NCBI GenBank assembly: GCA_036675035.1
Contig: JAKFFO010000183.1
Span: 1 to 13,916, forward strand
Length of the DNA stretch: 13,916 bases
From: MESE01 sp036675035
Lineage (GTDB): Bacteria; Pseudomonadota; Gammaproteobacteria; Burkholderiales; Burkholderiaceae_D
Direction: 5' to 3'
Made by a program: the position numbers and the translations under genes. Under the pieces are notes generated by a model. That model ran no database searches. It saw only the letters and a list, made by a program, of their open reading frames with translations, and was not told the origin of the DNA. Shown piece by piece: positions 6,130-13,753 of this stretch (the first letter of the stretch is position 1; each line of letters starts with the position of its first letter).

Positions 6130-7320
6130 ATGCAATTCAATCGACTGAGCGATCTCATCTCCCAAGGCAAACTGAAAGGCAAACGCGTTTTTATCCGTGC
6201 CGATCTCAACGTGCCGCAGGACGACTCCGGCAACATTACAGAAGACACCCGTATCCGGGCATCGGTACCGGCGATTCAACAGGCCCTCGAAGCTGGTGCT
6301 GCGGTGATGGTCACTTCCCACCTCGGGCGTCCGACCGAGGGCGAATTCAAGCCGGAAGATACTCTCGCGCCGGTCGCGAAGCGCCTGTCCGAGTTATTGG
6401 GCTGCCCGGTCGAGCTGAAGCAAAACTGGGTTGACGGTGTCGAGGTCAGCCCGGGGCAAGTGGTCTTGCTGGAAAACTGCCGCGTCAACAAGGGCGAGAA
6501 AAAAAACAGCGACGAGCTGGCGCAGAAAATGGCGAAACTTTGCGACGTGTATGTGAACGATGCGTTCGGCACTGCACACCGCGCCGAAGCGACGACGCAT
6601 GGGATTGCGAAGTTCGCGCCGGTCGCCTGCGCCGGACCTTTGCTGGCTGCGGAACTCGACGCGCTCGGCAAGGCTCTCGGGCAGCCGGCACGGCCTCTGG
6701 TGGCCATCGTGGCGGGTTCCAAGGTATCGACCAAGCTGAGCATCCTGAAAACCCTTGCCGACAAGGTCGATAACCTGATTGTCGGCGGCGGTATCGCCAA
6801 TACCTTCATGCTGGCGTCCGGCCTGAAAATCGGCAAATCGCTGGCGGAGGCTGAATTGGTCAAAGACGCAAAAGAGATTATCGACATGATGGCGGCGCGC
6901 GGCGCATCGGTGCCGATCCCGGTCGACGTGGTTTGTGCAAAAGAGTTTTCGCCCACGGCCGCTGCGACCGTCAAGGACGTCAGGGATGTGGCTGGCGATG
7001 ACATGATTCTCGATATCGGTCCGAAAACGGCGTCAATGCTGGCCGATCAGCTCGCTCAGGCAGGCACGGTGGTGTGGAACGGGCCGGTAGGGGTGTTCGA
7101 GTTCGACCGGTTCGGAAACGGAACGAAGACGCTGGCAATGGCGATTGCGGATTCCAAGGCGTTTTCAATCGCCGGCGGTGGCGATACGCTGGCCGCAATT
7201 GCGAAGTACGGCATCGCCGACCGGATCGGCTACATATCGACTGGCGGCGGTGCATTTCTGGAATTCCTGGAAGGAAAAACCCTGCCGGCGGTCGACATTC
7301 TGCTGCAACGGAAACAGTAA
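6130..7320 (+). CDS. pgk: Phosphoglycerate kinase
   Basis: Pgk transfers a phosphate from 1,3-bisphosphoglycerate to ADP in glycolysis and runs in reverse in gluconeogenesis or the Calvin cycle. The 396 residues match the usual bacterial length. Landmarks are FIRADLNVP (21-29), TSHLGRPTEG (62-71), LLENCRVNKGEKKN (113-126), NDAFGTAHRAEATTHG (143-158), GSKVSTKL (196-203), GGGIANTF (219-226), the nucleotide-site segment WNGPVGVFEFDRFGNGT (316-332), and the GGGDT loop (349-353) followed by STGGGAFLEF (370-379). I chose the ATG at 6130, preceded by AGGA (6123-6126), because MQFNRLSDL is the natural start. The frame's upstream ATG at 6076 lies in promoter sequence. Pyk follows after 107 nt with no visible terminator, so the two may share a message. 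Confidence 0.97.
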   Translation: MQFNRLSDLISQGKLKGKRVFIRADLNVPQDDSGNITEDTRIRASVPAIQQALEAGAAVMVTSHLGRPTEGEFKPEDTLAPVAKRLSELLGCPVELKQNWVDGVEVSPGQVVLLENCRVNKGEKKNSDELAQKMAKLCDVYVNDAFGTAHRAEATTHGIAKFAPVACAGPLLAAELDALGKALGQPARPLVAIVAGSKVSTKLSILKTLADKVDNLIVGGGIANTFMLASGLKIGKSLAEAELVKDAKEIIDMMAARGASVPIPVDVVCAKEFSPTAAATVKDVRDVAGDDMILDIGPKTASMLADQLAQAGTVVWNGPVGVFEFDRFGNGTKTLAMAIADSKAFSIAGGGDTLAAIAKYGIADRIGYISTGGGAFLEFLEGKTLPAVDILLQRKQ

Positions 7321-7427
7321 AGTTCAGTGAGAGTACGGTAAGAATCGCAATGAGATGCGCGCGGTAAGGAAGGCAGCACCCGTCGACACCGGATTGTGAT
7401 TTTCCCGAAGATTTCCAAAGGATTGTT

Positions 7428-8861
7428 ATGCCAAGAGCTACCAAGATCGTTGCCACAATCGGACCGGCGTCGAGCGATATCGATACGCTGACGCGGATGA
7501 TCCGTGCCGGCGTTGATGTGGTGCGGCTTAATTTTTCGCACGGAAAGGCGCAGGATCATATCGATCGTGCCAATCTGGTGCGTCAGGTGGCGGCATCATG
7601 CGGCCGGGAAGTGGCGATCATGGCCGATCTGCAGGGTCCGAAAATCAGGATCGGAAAATTCGAGCACGGAAAAATTCAGTTGGCCAATGGCGCGAAGTTC
7701 ATTCTCGATGCTGCATGCGAATTGGGCAATCAGGAGCAGGTCGGTCTCGACTATAAGGAACTGCCGCGCGATCTGAAGGTCGGCGACGTACTGCTGTTGA
7801 ATGATGGCCTGATCGTGCTGGTCACCGATAAGGTGATCGGCAGTCAAATCCATACGACGGTCAAGATCGGCGGTGAACTGTCGAACAATAAAGGCATCAA
7901 TCGCCTGGGCGGCGGATTGTCGGCGCCTGCATTGACTGCCAAGGACATGGAAGACATCAAGACCGCGATGAGTTTCCAGGCCGATTATGTGGCAGTGTCG
8001 TTTCCTAAAAGCGCAACCGACATGATGATGGCCAGACAGCTCGCCAACATCGCCGGCGACGCCTATCAGCATAAACCGCAAATGATCGCCAAGATCGAGC
8101 GTGCCGAGGCAATTCCTGCATTACAGAATATCCTGGACGCATCGGACGGGATCATGGTTGCGCGCGGCGATCTGGCGGTGGAAGTCGGCAATGCAGCCGT
8201 TCCGGCATTGCAGAAACGCATGATCAGGATGGCGCGCGCTTCCAATAAACTGACGATCACCGCGACCCAGATGATGGAGTCGATGATCGTCAATGCGGTG
8301 CCGACGCGCGCCGAAGTATCCGATGTGGCCAATGCCGTGCTGGATGGTACCGATGCGGTGATGACTTCGGCTGAGACCGCTTCCGGGAAATATCCGGTCG
8401 AGACGGTCGAAACGATGGCGGCGATCTGCGTCGAAGCGGAGACATCGGAAGATTTCAAGCTGGATGCCGATTTCCTGAATGTCACTTTTACCCGCATCGA
8501 TCAATCGATTGCGTATGGTGCGTTGTTTACTGCCTATCACTTGCGCGTGAAAGCCATCGTTGCATTGACGGAATCCGGTTCAACGGCCTTGTGGATGAGC
8601 CGCCATAACATCGACATACCGATTTTTGCAATGACGCCCAGTGTTGCCACGCAACGCAAGGCGTCCCTGTATCGCAACGTGAGTACGTTCGAACTGGCGC
8701 ACTCCACCGATCGCGAAGCCGTACTGAAAGAGGCGCAGGATTTGTTATTGGCCAAAGGTGTCGTGAAGAAAGATGACATGATTGTCCTTACCTGGGGTGA
8801 GCCGATGGGACAAGTCGGCGGCACCAACGCGCTCAAGATCATGAAGATCGGCGACCACTAA
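7428..8861 (+). CDS. pyk: Pyruvate kinase
   Basis: Pyk converts phosphoenolpyruvate and ADP to pyruvate and ATP. At 477 residues it has the usual A, B and C domains. KIVATIGPASS (6-16) and VVRLNFSHG (31-39) open the barrel. IMADLQGPKIRIG (64-76) leads into the B domain. The active-site lysine is K222 in MIAKIERAEAIP, with metal ligands E224 and D248 (MVARGDLAVE). ITATQMMESM (277-286) and PTRAEVSDVANAV (292-304) complete the site. The segment MTSAETASGKYP (312-323) has Thr-Ser-Ala where many enzymes have Leu-Ser-Gly or Leu-Ser-Ala. The C-terminal allosteric domain runs from about 355 to 477. AAGGA (7418-7422) precedes the ATG by 5 nt. Fba starts 23 nt after the stop, so the two are surely co-transcribed. 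Confidence 0.97.
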   Translation: MPRATKIVATIGPASSDIDTLTRMIRAGVDVVRLNFSHGKAQDHIDRANLVRQVAASCGREVAIMADLQGPKIRIGKFEHGKIQLANGAKFILDAACELGNQEQVGLDYKELPRDLKVGDVLLLNDGLIVLVTDKVIGSQIHTTVKIGGELSNNKGINRLGGGLSAPALTAKDMEDIKTAMSFQADYVAVSFPKSATDMMMARQLANIAGDAYQHKPQMIAKIERAEAIPALQNILDASDGIMVARGDLAVEVGNAAVPALQKRMIRMARASNKLTITATQMMESMIVNAVPTRAEVSDVANAVLDGTDAVMTSAETASGKYPVETVETMAAICVEAETSEDFKLDADFLNVTFTRIDQSIAYGALFTAYHLRVKAIVALTESGSTALWMSRHNIDIPIFAMTPSVATQRKASLYRNVSTFELAHSTDREAVLKEAQDLLLAKGVVKKDDMIVLTWGEPMGQVGGTNALKIMKIGDH

Positions 8862-8884
8862 TTTCATTGTTTTGGAGAATCATC

Positions 8885-9949
8885 ATGCCTCTCGTATCCA
8901 TGCGTCAATTACTGGACCATGCCGCTGAAAACGGCTATGGCCTGCCGGCGTTCAACGTCAACAATCTGGAACAAGTCACTGCAATCATGCAGGCGGCCGA
9001 CGAAGCCGGCGCGCCGGTGATCATGCAGGCTTCCGCCGGCGCACGCAAATATGCCGGCGAAGCTTTCCTGCGCCATCTGATCGAAGCCGCGGTCGAAGCC
9101 TATCCGCATATTCCTGTCGTCATGCATCAGGATCACGGCCAATCACCGGCAGTCTGCATGGCTGCGATCAAGTCCGGGTTTACATCGGTGATGATGGACG
9201 GTTCGCTGATGGAAGACGGCAAGTCGGTCGCCAGCTATGAATATAACGTCGACGTATCGCGCAAGGTAGTCGAGTTTTCGCATTCGATCGGCGTGACGGT
9301 GGAAGCGGAACTGGGCGTGCTCGGTTCGCTCGAGACCATGAAGGGCGACAAGGAAGATGGCCATGGTGCGGACGGCACCATGACGCGTGAACAATTGCTG
9401 ACCGATGTAGCCCAGGCAGCGGATTTCGTCCATCTGACCCAATGCGATGCACTCGCGATTGCAATCGGCACATCGCACGGTGCGTATAAATTTTCGCGCA
9501 AACCGACCGGCGATATTCTTGCCATCGAACGCATCAAGGAAATCCACGCACGGATTCCGAACACGCATCTGGTCATGCACGGTTCATCGTCAGTGCCGCA
9601 GGAGTTGCTGGCTGAAATCCGCGAGTTCGGCGGCGACATGAAGGAAACCTATGGCGTACCGGTCGAGGAAATCCAGCAAGGCATCAAGCATGGCGTACGC
9701 AAGATCAATATCGATACCGATATTCGTTTGGCAATGACCGGTGCGATCCGCCGCTACCTTGCTGAAAATCCATCCAAGTTCGATCCGCGCGATTATCTGA
9801 AACCGGCGCGCGAAGCAGCCAAGAAAATCTGCAAATCGCGTTTCATCGCTTTTGGCTGCGAAGGTCAGGCAGCGAAAATCAAGCCGATACCGCTCGAAAA
9901 GATGGCGGAACGGTACAAAAAAGGTGAGCTGTCGCAGATTGTGCAGTAA
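8885..9949 (+). CDS. fba: Class II fructose-bisphosphate aldolase (Calvin-cycle subtype)
   Basis: This zinc-dependent aldolase cleaves or forms fructose 1,6-bisphosphate from dihydroxyacetone phosphate and glyceraldehyde 3-phosphate. At 354 residues it fits the long class II enzymes of proteobacteria (often named CbbA or FbaA). MHQDHGQS (80-87) carries the catalytic Asp83 and the zinc ligand His84. EAELGVLG (140-147), GTSHGAYK (195-202, His198) and MHGSSSVPQE (231-240, His232) supply further metal and phosphate contacts. KINIDTDIRLA (273-283) is the phosphate-binding signature. The start at 8885 is set by GGAG (8874-8877) with a 7-nt spacer. The frame extends six codons further upstream, but that extension overlaps the ribosome-binding site. 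No RuBisCO or phosphoribulokinase gene is in view, so a Calvin-cycle role cannot be claimed; gluconeogenesis or glycolysis is the simpler reading. Confidence 0.97.
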   Translation: MPLVSMRQLLDHAAENGYGLPAFNVNNLEQVTAIMQAADEAGAPVIMQASAGARKYAGEAFLRHLIEAAVEAYPHIPVVMHQDHGQSPAVCMAAIKSGFTSVMMDGSLMEDGKSVASYEYNVDVSRKVVEFSHSIGVTVEAELGVLGSLETMKGDKEDGHGADGTMTREQLLTDVAQAADFVHLTQCDALAIAIGTSHGAYKFSRKPTGDILAIERIKEIHARIPNTHLVMHGSSSVPQELLAEIREFGGDMKETYGVPVEEIQQGIKHGVRKINIDTDIRLAMTGAIRRYLAENPSKFDPRDYLKPAREAAKKICKSRFIAFGCEGQAAKIKPIPLEKMAERYKKGELSQIVQ

Positions 9950-9974
9950 ACTTCTGCCAGGCAAACAACCGAAC

Positions 9975-10013
9975 GACCGGCGGTGCGCCAGCATCGGCCG
10001 GTCTTGATTTTTT
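9975..10013 (+). terminator. Probable intrinsic terminator after fba
   Basis: GACCGGC (9975-9981) pairs with GCCGGTC (9997-10003) around a 15-nt loop and is followed by TTGA and six Ts (10008-10013). It would separate the pgk-pyk-fba message from the pur genes. The large loop and the interrupted T-tract make it imperfect. It ends only 12 nt before purC. Confidence 0.5.
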
Positions 10014-10025
10014 AGAGCATCGCTT

Positions 10026-10922
10026 ATGAACAGTCTTTACCAGTCCACCATTACCTCGTTGCCGCTGCTTGGGCGCGGCAAGGTGCGTGACAATTACGCG
10101 GTCGGCGACGACAAGATCCTGATCGTGACCACCGATCGCCTGTCGGCATTCGATGTCGTCATGAGCGAGCCGATTCCGGGCAAAGGTTTGGTATTGAACC
10201 AGATGTCCGATTTCTGGTTTGCCAAGCTGGAAGGAATCGTGCCTAACCATCTGACCGGTATTCCGCCCGAAAGCGTGGTTCACGAAAGCGAAATAGCGCA
10301 GGTGCGCGGTCGCGCAGTGGTCGCCAAGCGATTGAAGCCGATCATGGTGGAGGCGGTGGTGCGCGGATACATCATCGGGTCCGGCTGGAAGGATTACCAG
10401 GCGAGCGGTGCAATCTGTGGCGTTGAATTGCCGCCCGGACTGCGTCAGGCCGACAAGCTGGCCGATCCGATTTTTACGCCTGCTGCGAAAGCAGACCTTG
10501 GCGAACACGACGAAAACATCAGCTTTGCCGAAATGGAAAATCGTATCGGCAAGGAACTGGCTGCGAAGATGCGCGACATCAGCATCCGCCTGTACCGGAC
10601 GGCTGCGGATTTCGCAGCCACACGCGGCATCATCATTGCTGATACCAAGTTCGAGTTTGGCCTCGATGACCAGGGAACATTGCACCTGATGGATGAAGTA
10701 CTGACTGCGGATTCCTCGCGATTCTGGCCCGCTGATTCGTATGCGCCCGGCATGTCGCCGCCATCGTTCGACAAGCAGTTCGTGCGCGACTATCTGGAAA
10801 CGCTGACCGACTGGAACAAAACTGCGCCGGCGCCGGCATTGCCTGCCGACGTCATTGAAAAGACCGGCGCAAAATACCGCGAAGCATTGATGCGTCTGAC
10901 AGGCGCAACCCTGAAGGAGTGA
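10026..10922 (+). CDS. purC: Phosphoribosylaminoimidazole-succinocarboxamide synthase (SAICAR synthase)
   Basis: PurC joins aspartate to CAIR using ATP to give SAICAR in de novo purine synthesis. GRGKVRDNY (17-24) is the ATP-binding opening. TTDRLSAFDVVM (35-46) and VEAVVRGYIIGSGWKDY (108-124) are family signatures. DTKFEFGL (206-213) and LMDEVLTADSSRFW (221-234) are the conserved C-terminal catalytic stretches. At 298 residues it is the longer, Ade1-like form common in betaproteobacteria rather than the roughly 237-residue E. coli form. The Shine-Dalgarno is weak (AGAG). The stop at 10920-10922 is one base from the purE ATG, so the two are co-translated. Its promoter is not obvious in the 76-nt gap after fba, which also holds the terminator. 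Confidence 0.97.
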   Translation: MNSLYQSTITSLPLLGRGKVRDNYAVGDDKILIVTTDRLSAFDVVMSEPIPGKGLVLNQMSDFWFAKLEGIVPNHLTGIPPESVVHESEIAQVRGRAVVAKRLKPIMVEAVVRGYIIGSGWKDYQASGAICGVELPPGLRQADKLADPIFTPAAKADLGEHDENISFAEMENRIGKELAAKMRDISIRLYRTAADFAATRGIIIADTKFEFGLDDQGTLHLMDEVLTADSSRFWPADSYAPGMSPPSFDKQFVRDYLETLTDWNKTAPAPALPADVIEKTGAKYREALMRLTGATLKE

Positions 10923-10923
10923 C

Positions 10924-11430
10924 ATGACTGCAAAATCGCCTGCGAACACGCCTCTGGTCGGCGTGGTGATGGGATCCTCGTCGGACTGGGAAGTGATGCA
11001 GCACGCTGTCGCGATTCTGAAGGAATTTGGTATCGCTCATGAGGCGCAAGTGATATCGGCGCACCGCATGCCTGACCAGATGTTTTCTTATGCGGAATCG
11101 GCACGGCAACGGGGATTGCGCGCGATCGTCGCCGGTGCCGGCGGCGCCGCTCACCTGCCGGGCATGCTGGCTGCGAAAACCATTGTGCCTGTGCTCGGTG
11201 TGCCGGTTCCGTCGAAATATTTGCGCGGTGAAGATTCTCTCTTGTCGATTGTGCAGATGCCCAAAGGCATACCGGTCGCAACGTTTGCGATCGGTGAAGC
11301 CGGTGCGGCGAACGCGGCGCTGACCGCAATCGCAATCCTGGCCGCAACCGATGACGCATTGGCGGAAAAGCTGCAAAATTTCCGCGCCAGGCAAACCGAG
11401 ACTGCGCTTGCAATGACTTTACCCGCATGA
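10924..11430 (+). CDS. purE: N5-carboxyaminoimidazole ribonucleotide mutase
   Basis: PurE (class I) moves the carboxyl group of N5-CAIR to carbon 4, giving CAIR, the substrate of PurC. The 168 residues fit class I enzymes. GSSSDW (17-22) is the phosphate-binding loop, SAHRMP (45-50) carries the catalytic His47, and GAGGAAHLPGM (71-81) is the second signature. GVPVPSKYLRGEDSLLSIVQ (92-111) closes the active site. A GGAG at the end of purC serves as its ribosome-binding site. Its stop overlaps the purK start as ATGA (11427-11430), which indicates coupled translation. The presence of PurK next door agrees with the class I, bicarbonate-dependent route. Confidence 0.97.
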   Translation: MTAKSPANTPLVGVVMGSSSDWEVMQHAVAILKEFGIAHEAQVISAHRMPDQMFSYAESARQRGLRAIVAGAGGAAHLPGMLAAKTIVPVLGVPVPSKYLRGEDSLLSIVQMPKGIPVATFAIGEAGAANAALTAIAILAATDDALAEKLQNFRARQTETALAMTLPA

Positions 11431-12620
11431 CCGATACCACTTCTTCCATTACTCCTTGCGCATCACCGGCAACCTGGCTCGGCGTCATGGGCGGCGGCCA
11501 GCTGGGCCGCATGTTTGTACATGCCGCACAAAAAATGGGTTACAAGGTCGCGGTACTGGAGCCGGTGCGTGACTGTCCGGCAGGCCATGCAGCCGATCAT
11601 TTGCTTTGCGCCGACTATGCCGATGCCGCAACGCTGGTCGAACTTGCAGAACAGTGCATGGCGGTGACGACCGAGTTTGAGAATGTGCCGGCACAAAGCA
11701 TGGAGTTCTTATCGGAACGAACCTTTGTTTCGCCGGCGGCAGCGTGCGTATCGATTGCGCAGGATCGCCTCAGGGAAAAGAATTTCTTTACCGAGTGCGC
11801 ATCCAGATCCGGCGTATTCCCCGCACCGCATCAGGTGATTGCATCGGCCGCCGATATCGACTCGGTTCCAGACTCACTGTTGCCGGGAATACTGAAAACC
11901 GTCCGCATGGGTTATGACGGCAAAGGCCAGGTAAGGGTTCGGACTCGCGATGAAGTCCGCGCCGCGTTCGCAGGGATGAACGGTGTCGCCTGCGTACTGG
12001 AGAAAATGCTGCCTCTCGCCTACGAGATTTCAGTCCTGGCCGCACGTGGCGCTGATGGACAGTCGGTGGTTTATCCGATCGCGGAGAATGTGCATCGTGA
12101 CGGTATCCTGTTTACTACCACCGTACCCAGTCCCAACATCACACCGGATTGCGCCGCCAAGGCGCAGGCAGCGGCGCTGGCGATTATTGACCAGCTTCGT
12201 TACGTCGGTGTGCTGTGCATCGAATTCTTCGTACTGAAGGACGGTTCACTGGTCGTCAATGAAATGGCGCCGCGCCCGCACAATAGCGGGCACTATACGA
12301 TTGATGCGTGCATCACCAGCCAGTTTGCGCAGCAGGTAAGGGCGATGGCCCGGTTGCCGCTCGGCGATGTCCGACAGCATTCGCCGGCGGCGATGCTCAA
12401 CATCCTTGGCGATTTGTGGTTCGATGGCGATACGCCACAACCGCGTGAACCGGCATGGGACCGGGTGTTGGCACTGACAGGTGCAAACCTGCATTTGTAC
12501 GGCAAGGACGAGCCGCGTCGTGGACGAAAAATGGGGCATATTACTTTTGTGGCACCGACGCTGGCGCAGGCCCAGGCAAATCTGAATGCCGCCTGCGAGC
12601 TCCTCGGCATCAACCGGTGA
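11427..12620 (+). CDS. purK: N5-carboxyaminoimidazole ribonucleotide synthase
   Basis: PurK is an ATP-grasp enzyme that carboxylates AIR with bicarbonate and ATP to give N5-CAIR for PurE. GVMGGGQLGRMF (19-30) is the N-terminal nucleotide-fold signature. ILKTVRMGYDGKGQ is the ATP-grasp glycine loop. LEKMLPLAYEISVLAAR and YPIAENVHRDGI follow in the expected order. CIEFFV and VNEMAPRPHNSGHYTIDA give the metal-binding glutamate/asparagine cluster and catalytic region. At 397 residues the length is normal. The start overlaps the purE stop by 4 nt. Confidence 0.97.
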   Translation: MTDTTSSITPCASPATWLGVMGGGQLGRMFVHAAQKMGYKVAVLEPVRDCPAGHAADHLLCADYADAATLVELAEQCMAVTTEFENVPAQSMEFLSERTFVSPAAACVSIAQDRLREKNFFTECASRSGVFPAPHQVIASAADIDSVPDSLLPGILKTVRMGYDGKGQVRVRTRDEVRAAFAGMNGVACVLEKMLPLAYEISVLAARGADGQSVVYPIAENVHRDGILFTTTVPSPNITPDCAAKAQAAALAIIDQLRYVGVLCIEFFVLKDGSLVVNEMAPRPHNSGHYTIDACITSQFAQQVRAMARLPLGDVRQHSPAAMLNILGDLWFDGDTPQPREPAWDRVLALTGANLHLYGKDEPRRGRKMGHITFVAPTLAQAQANLNAACELLGINR

Positions 12621-12643
12621 GTCATCGGTAAAAGAATTTCGAA

Positions 12644-13681
12644 ATGCAAAACGAGCTGACGCTGGATTGGCCAGCGATTCGACATGCCGCACGCGCGTTG
12701 GAAGCAGGGCGCCTGGTCGCATTTCCAACCGAGACTGTGTATGGCCTGGGCGCCGACGCTGAAAATCCATCGGCGATTGCCCGAATCTATGCCGCGAAAG
12801 GACGTCCGTCAAACCATCCGGTGATTGCGCACTTGCCGCCCGGCGCAGATGTCGGTTACTGGGCCGAAGCGATTGCGCCGGAGGCACGTCAGTTGATCGA
12901 TGCGTTCTGGCCCGGACCGCTTACGCTGATCTTGAAGCGCGCTAAGCATATTCCCGCTGCCGTTTCGGGAGGACAGGATTCGATCGGCTTGCGCTGTCCG
13001 TCGCATCCGGTTGCGCAAGCATTGCTGCGTGAATTCAAGGCGGGGAAAGGTGGCGTTGCTGCGCCTTCGGCAAACAAGTTCGGCCACGTCAGCCCAACCA
13101 CAGCACAGCATGTACGCGACGAATTTGGATCAGAGCCCGGCAATCCGGTCGAATGCATCCTGGATGGCGGGCAAAGCCAGGTCGGGATCGAATCGACCAT
13201 TCTGGATCTGTCGCGGATGAATACCCATGGTCCGGTATTGCTGCGGCCGGGACAGATCGGCGCAGCGAGGATTGCTGAAATTATCGGTATCTTGCCGCGC
13301 AGCCCTGATACCGCAGCTCCGCGTGTTTCCGGCGCGCTTGATTCCCACTATGCGCCGCGGACACCGGTAGCTCTGGCCAATCCCGATCGACTACCCGAGT
13401 TATCACAGCAGATTGTCAACGCAGGTCGATGCTTCGCGTTGATGTATTGCTCATCACTCCCTACATTAGTCTTGCAGCATGCACATGCGGCACTAAGGCT
13501 GCCTGCGACGCCGGATGGTTTCGCCCACGGCCTGTATGCCGCGTTGCGCAAGCTGGATGCGGTCGATGCCGACATCATCCTGATTGAATCGCTTCCCGAA
13601 AGCAGCGACTGGCAAGGCGTGAACGACCGCTTGTCGCGTGCCGCGTTCGGTTCGGCCGATGTCCTGAAAAATCTGATCTGA
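12644..13681 (+). CDS. sua5: L-threonylcarbamoyladenylate synthase, Sua5 type
   Basis: The enzyme makes threonylcarbamoyl-AMP from threonine, bicarbonate and ATP, the first step of the t6A37 modification of ANN-decoding tRNAs. At 345 residues it is the two-domain Sua5 form, not the roughly 190-residue TsaC. FPTETVYGLG (27-36), KGRPSNHPVI (52-61), GLRCPSHP (115-122), PSANKFGHVSPT (141-152) and VGIESTILDL (180-189) mark the YrdC domain. PRVSGALDSHYAP (226-238) is the linker that closes over the active site, and the remaining 105 or so residues form the Rossmann-like Sua5 domain. It begins 23 nt after purK in the same direction. The nearest ribosome-binding sequence is only AAGAA, so translation may be modest or may depend on read-through from purK. 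Confidence 0.95.
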   Translation: MQNELTLDWPAIRHAARALEAGRLVAFPTETVYGLGADAENPSAIARIYAAKGRPSNHPVIAHLPPGADVGYWAEAIAPEARQLIDAFWPGPLTLILKRAKHIPAAVSGGQDSIGLRCPSHPVAQALLREFKAGKGGVAAPSANKFGHVSPTTAQHVRDEFGSEPGNPVECILDGGQSQVGIESTILDLSRMNTHGPVLLRPGQIGAARIAEIIGILPRSPDTAAPRVSGALDSHYAPRTPVALANPDRLPELSQQIVNAGRCFALMYCSSLPTLVLQHAHAALRLPATPDGFAHGLYAALRKLDAVDADIILIESLPESSDWQGVNDRLSRAAFGSADVLKNLI

Positions 13682-13685
13682 TTTC

Positions 13686-13727
13686 ATTCGCTGCCTGTTG
13701 ATCCGGTATTTCAATCGGACAGCGAAT
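13686..13727. terminator. Hairpin between convergent sua5 and gcdH, possible bidirectional terminator
   Basis: ATTCGCTG (13686-13693) and CAGCGAAT (13720-13727) pair perfectly, and TTGA/TCAA inside can extend the stem with bulges. No clear T-run follows on either strand, so a terminator role is inferred from position alone. Confidence 0.35.
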
Positions 13728-13753
13728 CGCTATTGTTGCGAATTTTCGTTGCA

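Noticed and set aside
6276..7004. 242-codon minus-strand open frame
   Set aside because: It is opposite pgk, is rich in Ser, Ala and Thr as expected for an antisense shadow, and pgk is beyond doubt.
9879..10949. 356-codon minus-strand open frame
   Set aside because: It covers the end of fba and all of purC on the other strand; its composition (many His, Arg, Gln) is that of a shadow frame.
10790..11512. 240-codon minus-strand open frame
   Set aside because: It is antisense to purC, purE and purK, which are all complete and recognised.
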